64,000 nt of DNA, taken from Pseudoflavonifractor phocaeensis. Lineage in GTDB: Bacteria; Bacillota; Clostridia; Oscillospirales; Oscillospiraceae. Numbering within the stretch: the first letter of the stretch is position 1; each line of letters opens with the position of its first letter. The translations under genes were made by a program, and so were the position numbers. The stretch lies in the NCBI RefSeq assembly GCF_021531815.1, contig NZ_JADYUM010000008.1, positions 1 to 64,000 of the forward strand. The letters are read 5' to 3'. This document shows, in pieces, positions 63,193-64,000 of the stretch. The notes beneath the pieces are model-generated. The model saw only the letters and a list, made by a program, of their open reading frames with translations. It ran no database searches and was not told the DNA's origin.

Positions 63193-64000
63193 ATGGCACA
63201 ACACGCAATTTTGCGATTTGAAAAGCACAAGGGCAACCCGGCAAGACCGCTGGAAGCCCATCACGAAAGGCAAAAGGAACAGTACGCCAGCAATCCCGAC
63301 ATTGACACCAGCCGGAGCAAGTACAATTTCCACATTGTCAAGCCGGAGGGCAGGTACTACCACTTTATACAGAACCGTATTGAACAGGCAGGCTGCCGTA
63401 CCCGTAAGGACAGTACTCGGTTTGTCGATACGCTGATTACCGCCAGCCCGGAGTTTTTCAAGGGCAACCCCCCAAAGGAGATACAGGCGTTTTTTCAGAG
63501 GGCGGCTGACTTCCTCATTAACCGGGTAGGCAAAGAAAATATCGTGTCGGCGGTGGTACACATGGACGAAAAAACACCCCATCTGCATTTGGTCTTTGTT
63601 CCACTGACGCAGGACAACCGGCTGTGTGCAAAGGAGATTATTGGGAACAGAGCCAACCTCACAAAGTGGCAGGACGATTTTCACGCCTATATGGTGGAGA
63701 AATATCCAGACTTGGAGCGTGGAGAAAGTGCCAGCAAGACAGGCAGGAAGCATATTCCCACCCGGCTGTTCAAGCAGGCGGTCAATCTCTCCAAACAGGC
63801 AAGAGCTATTGAAGCCACGCTGGACGGCATTACCCCGTTCAATGCAGGGAAGAAGAAAGAGGAAGCCCTCTCCATGCTGAAAAAGTGGTTTCCCCAGATG
63901 GAGAATTTCTCCGGGCAGCTCAAAAAATACAAGGTCACGATAAGTGACCTGTTAGCTGAAAATGAAAAGCTGGAAGCAAGAGCCAGAGCCAGTGAAAACG
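63193..64000 (+). CDS. MobV-family relaxase (partial, runs off the window)
   Basis: At least 269 residues, open at the right edge. ATG 63193 follows AAAGGAG. The start MAQHAILRFEKHKGN and the metal-binding motif VVHMDEKTPHLHLVFVPLT are those of MobV/Pre relaxases, with IETxLDGITP in the C-terminal coiled region. It should nick the oriT at 57849 and lead the element's transfer by a helper conjugation system. Confidence 0.92.
   Translation, partial: MAQHAILRFEKHKGNPARPLEAHHERQKEQYASNPDIDTSRSKYNFHIVKPEGRYYHFIQNRIEQAGCRTRKDSTRFVDTLITASPEFFKGNPPKEIQAFFQRAADFLINRVGKENIVSAVVHMDEKTPHLHLVFVPLTQDNRLCAKEIIGNRANLTKWQDDFHAYMVEKYPDLERGESASKTGRKHIPTRLFKQAVNLSKQARAIEATLDGITPFNAGKKKEEALSMLKKWFPQMENFSGQLKKYKVTISDLLAENEKLEARARASEN

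Overview
The window looks like chromosome from a GC-rich, spore-forming anaerobic Clostridia, most like the Oscillospiraceae (Flavonifractor/Intestinimonas-type gut bacteria). Supporting this are an [FeFe]-hydrogenase joined to rubrerythrin, SpoIID-like and peptidoglycan-binding spore-type proteins, a collagen-like protein behind a sigma-K-like promoter, a c-di-GMP-I riboswitch in front of a sortase-anchored adhesin, and the housekeeping run der-plsY-gpsA. The organism assignment is inference; no rRNA is present.

Layout. 0-11.3 kb (minus strand): a giant VWA/MucBP-type cell-wall adhesin behind a c-di-GMP-I aptamer, then a seven-gene type IV pilus-type operon (transglutaminase lipoprotein, PilC, four small pilin-like membrane proteins, PilT). 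11.5-19.7 kb: BTAD regulator, iron alcohol dehydrogenase, CPA2 antiporter, glycerol kinase, collagen-like surface protein and a glycosyltransferase. 19.8-25.2 kb: barstar, lipoprotein barnase and a membrane-anchored XRE protein, then AlaX, a divergent XRE/small-protein pair and an NSS transporter. 25.4-33.2 kb: radical-SAM/PDZ protein, der, plsY, gpsA, three spore-type wall-binding proteins and a LysM-CAP protein. 33.4-39 kb: DUF4353-type lipoprotein, VTC-domain protein, DUF4956 membrane protein and an OmpR-type two-component system. 39-43.9 kb: hydrogenase-rubrerythrin fusion and an Mrr-nuclease/STAND NTPase that resembles an anti-phage protein.

44-54 kb is a variable region between and beside two tRNA genes (Leu, Pro). 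It holds trmB, an unannotated transcript-like structured segment, repeated boundary sequences, a broken IS/DUF6602 patch, a SirTM sirtuin with its macrodomain partner, an HxlR-flavoprotein pair, a deformylase-like/hydrolase/EFR1 set, and a TetR-RsgA-methyltransferase operon with a double palindromic operator. Base composition is visibly lower in GC than in the first 40 kb, so horizontal acquisition is likely.

55.6-64 kb is the left part of an integrative mobilizable or conjugative element: large serine recombinase, XRE regulator, a pMV158-like (MobV) oriT, a drug-efflux-type MFS gene with methyltransferase and SnoaL-like cargo, a second XRE regulator, a Cys-rich protein, a RepA_N protein and a MobV relaxase that runs off the right edge.

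Themes: surface attachment controlled by second messenger (riboswitch, adhesin, pili), spore-surface biogenesis, oxygen and oxidative-stress handling, and genome defence or exchange. The items most worth follow-up are the hydrogenase-rubrerythrin fusion with its intact internal start, the Mrr-STAND gene, the covarying palindromic repeat family (three copies), the promoter-to-terminator RNA candidate at 45.24-45.52 kb, and the riboswitch-controlled adhesin.
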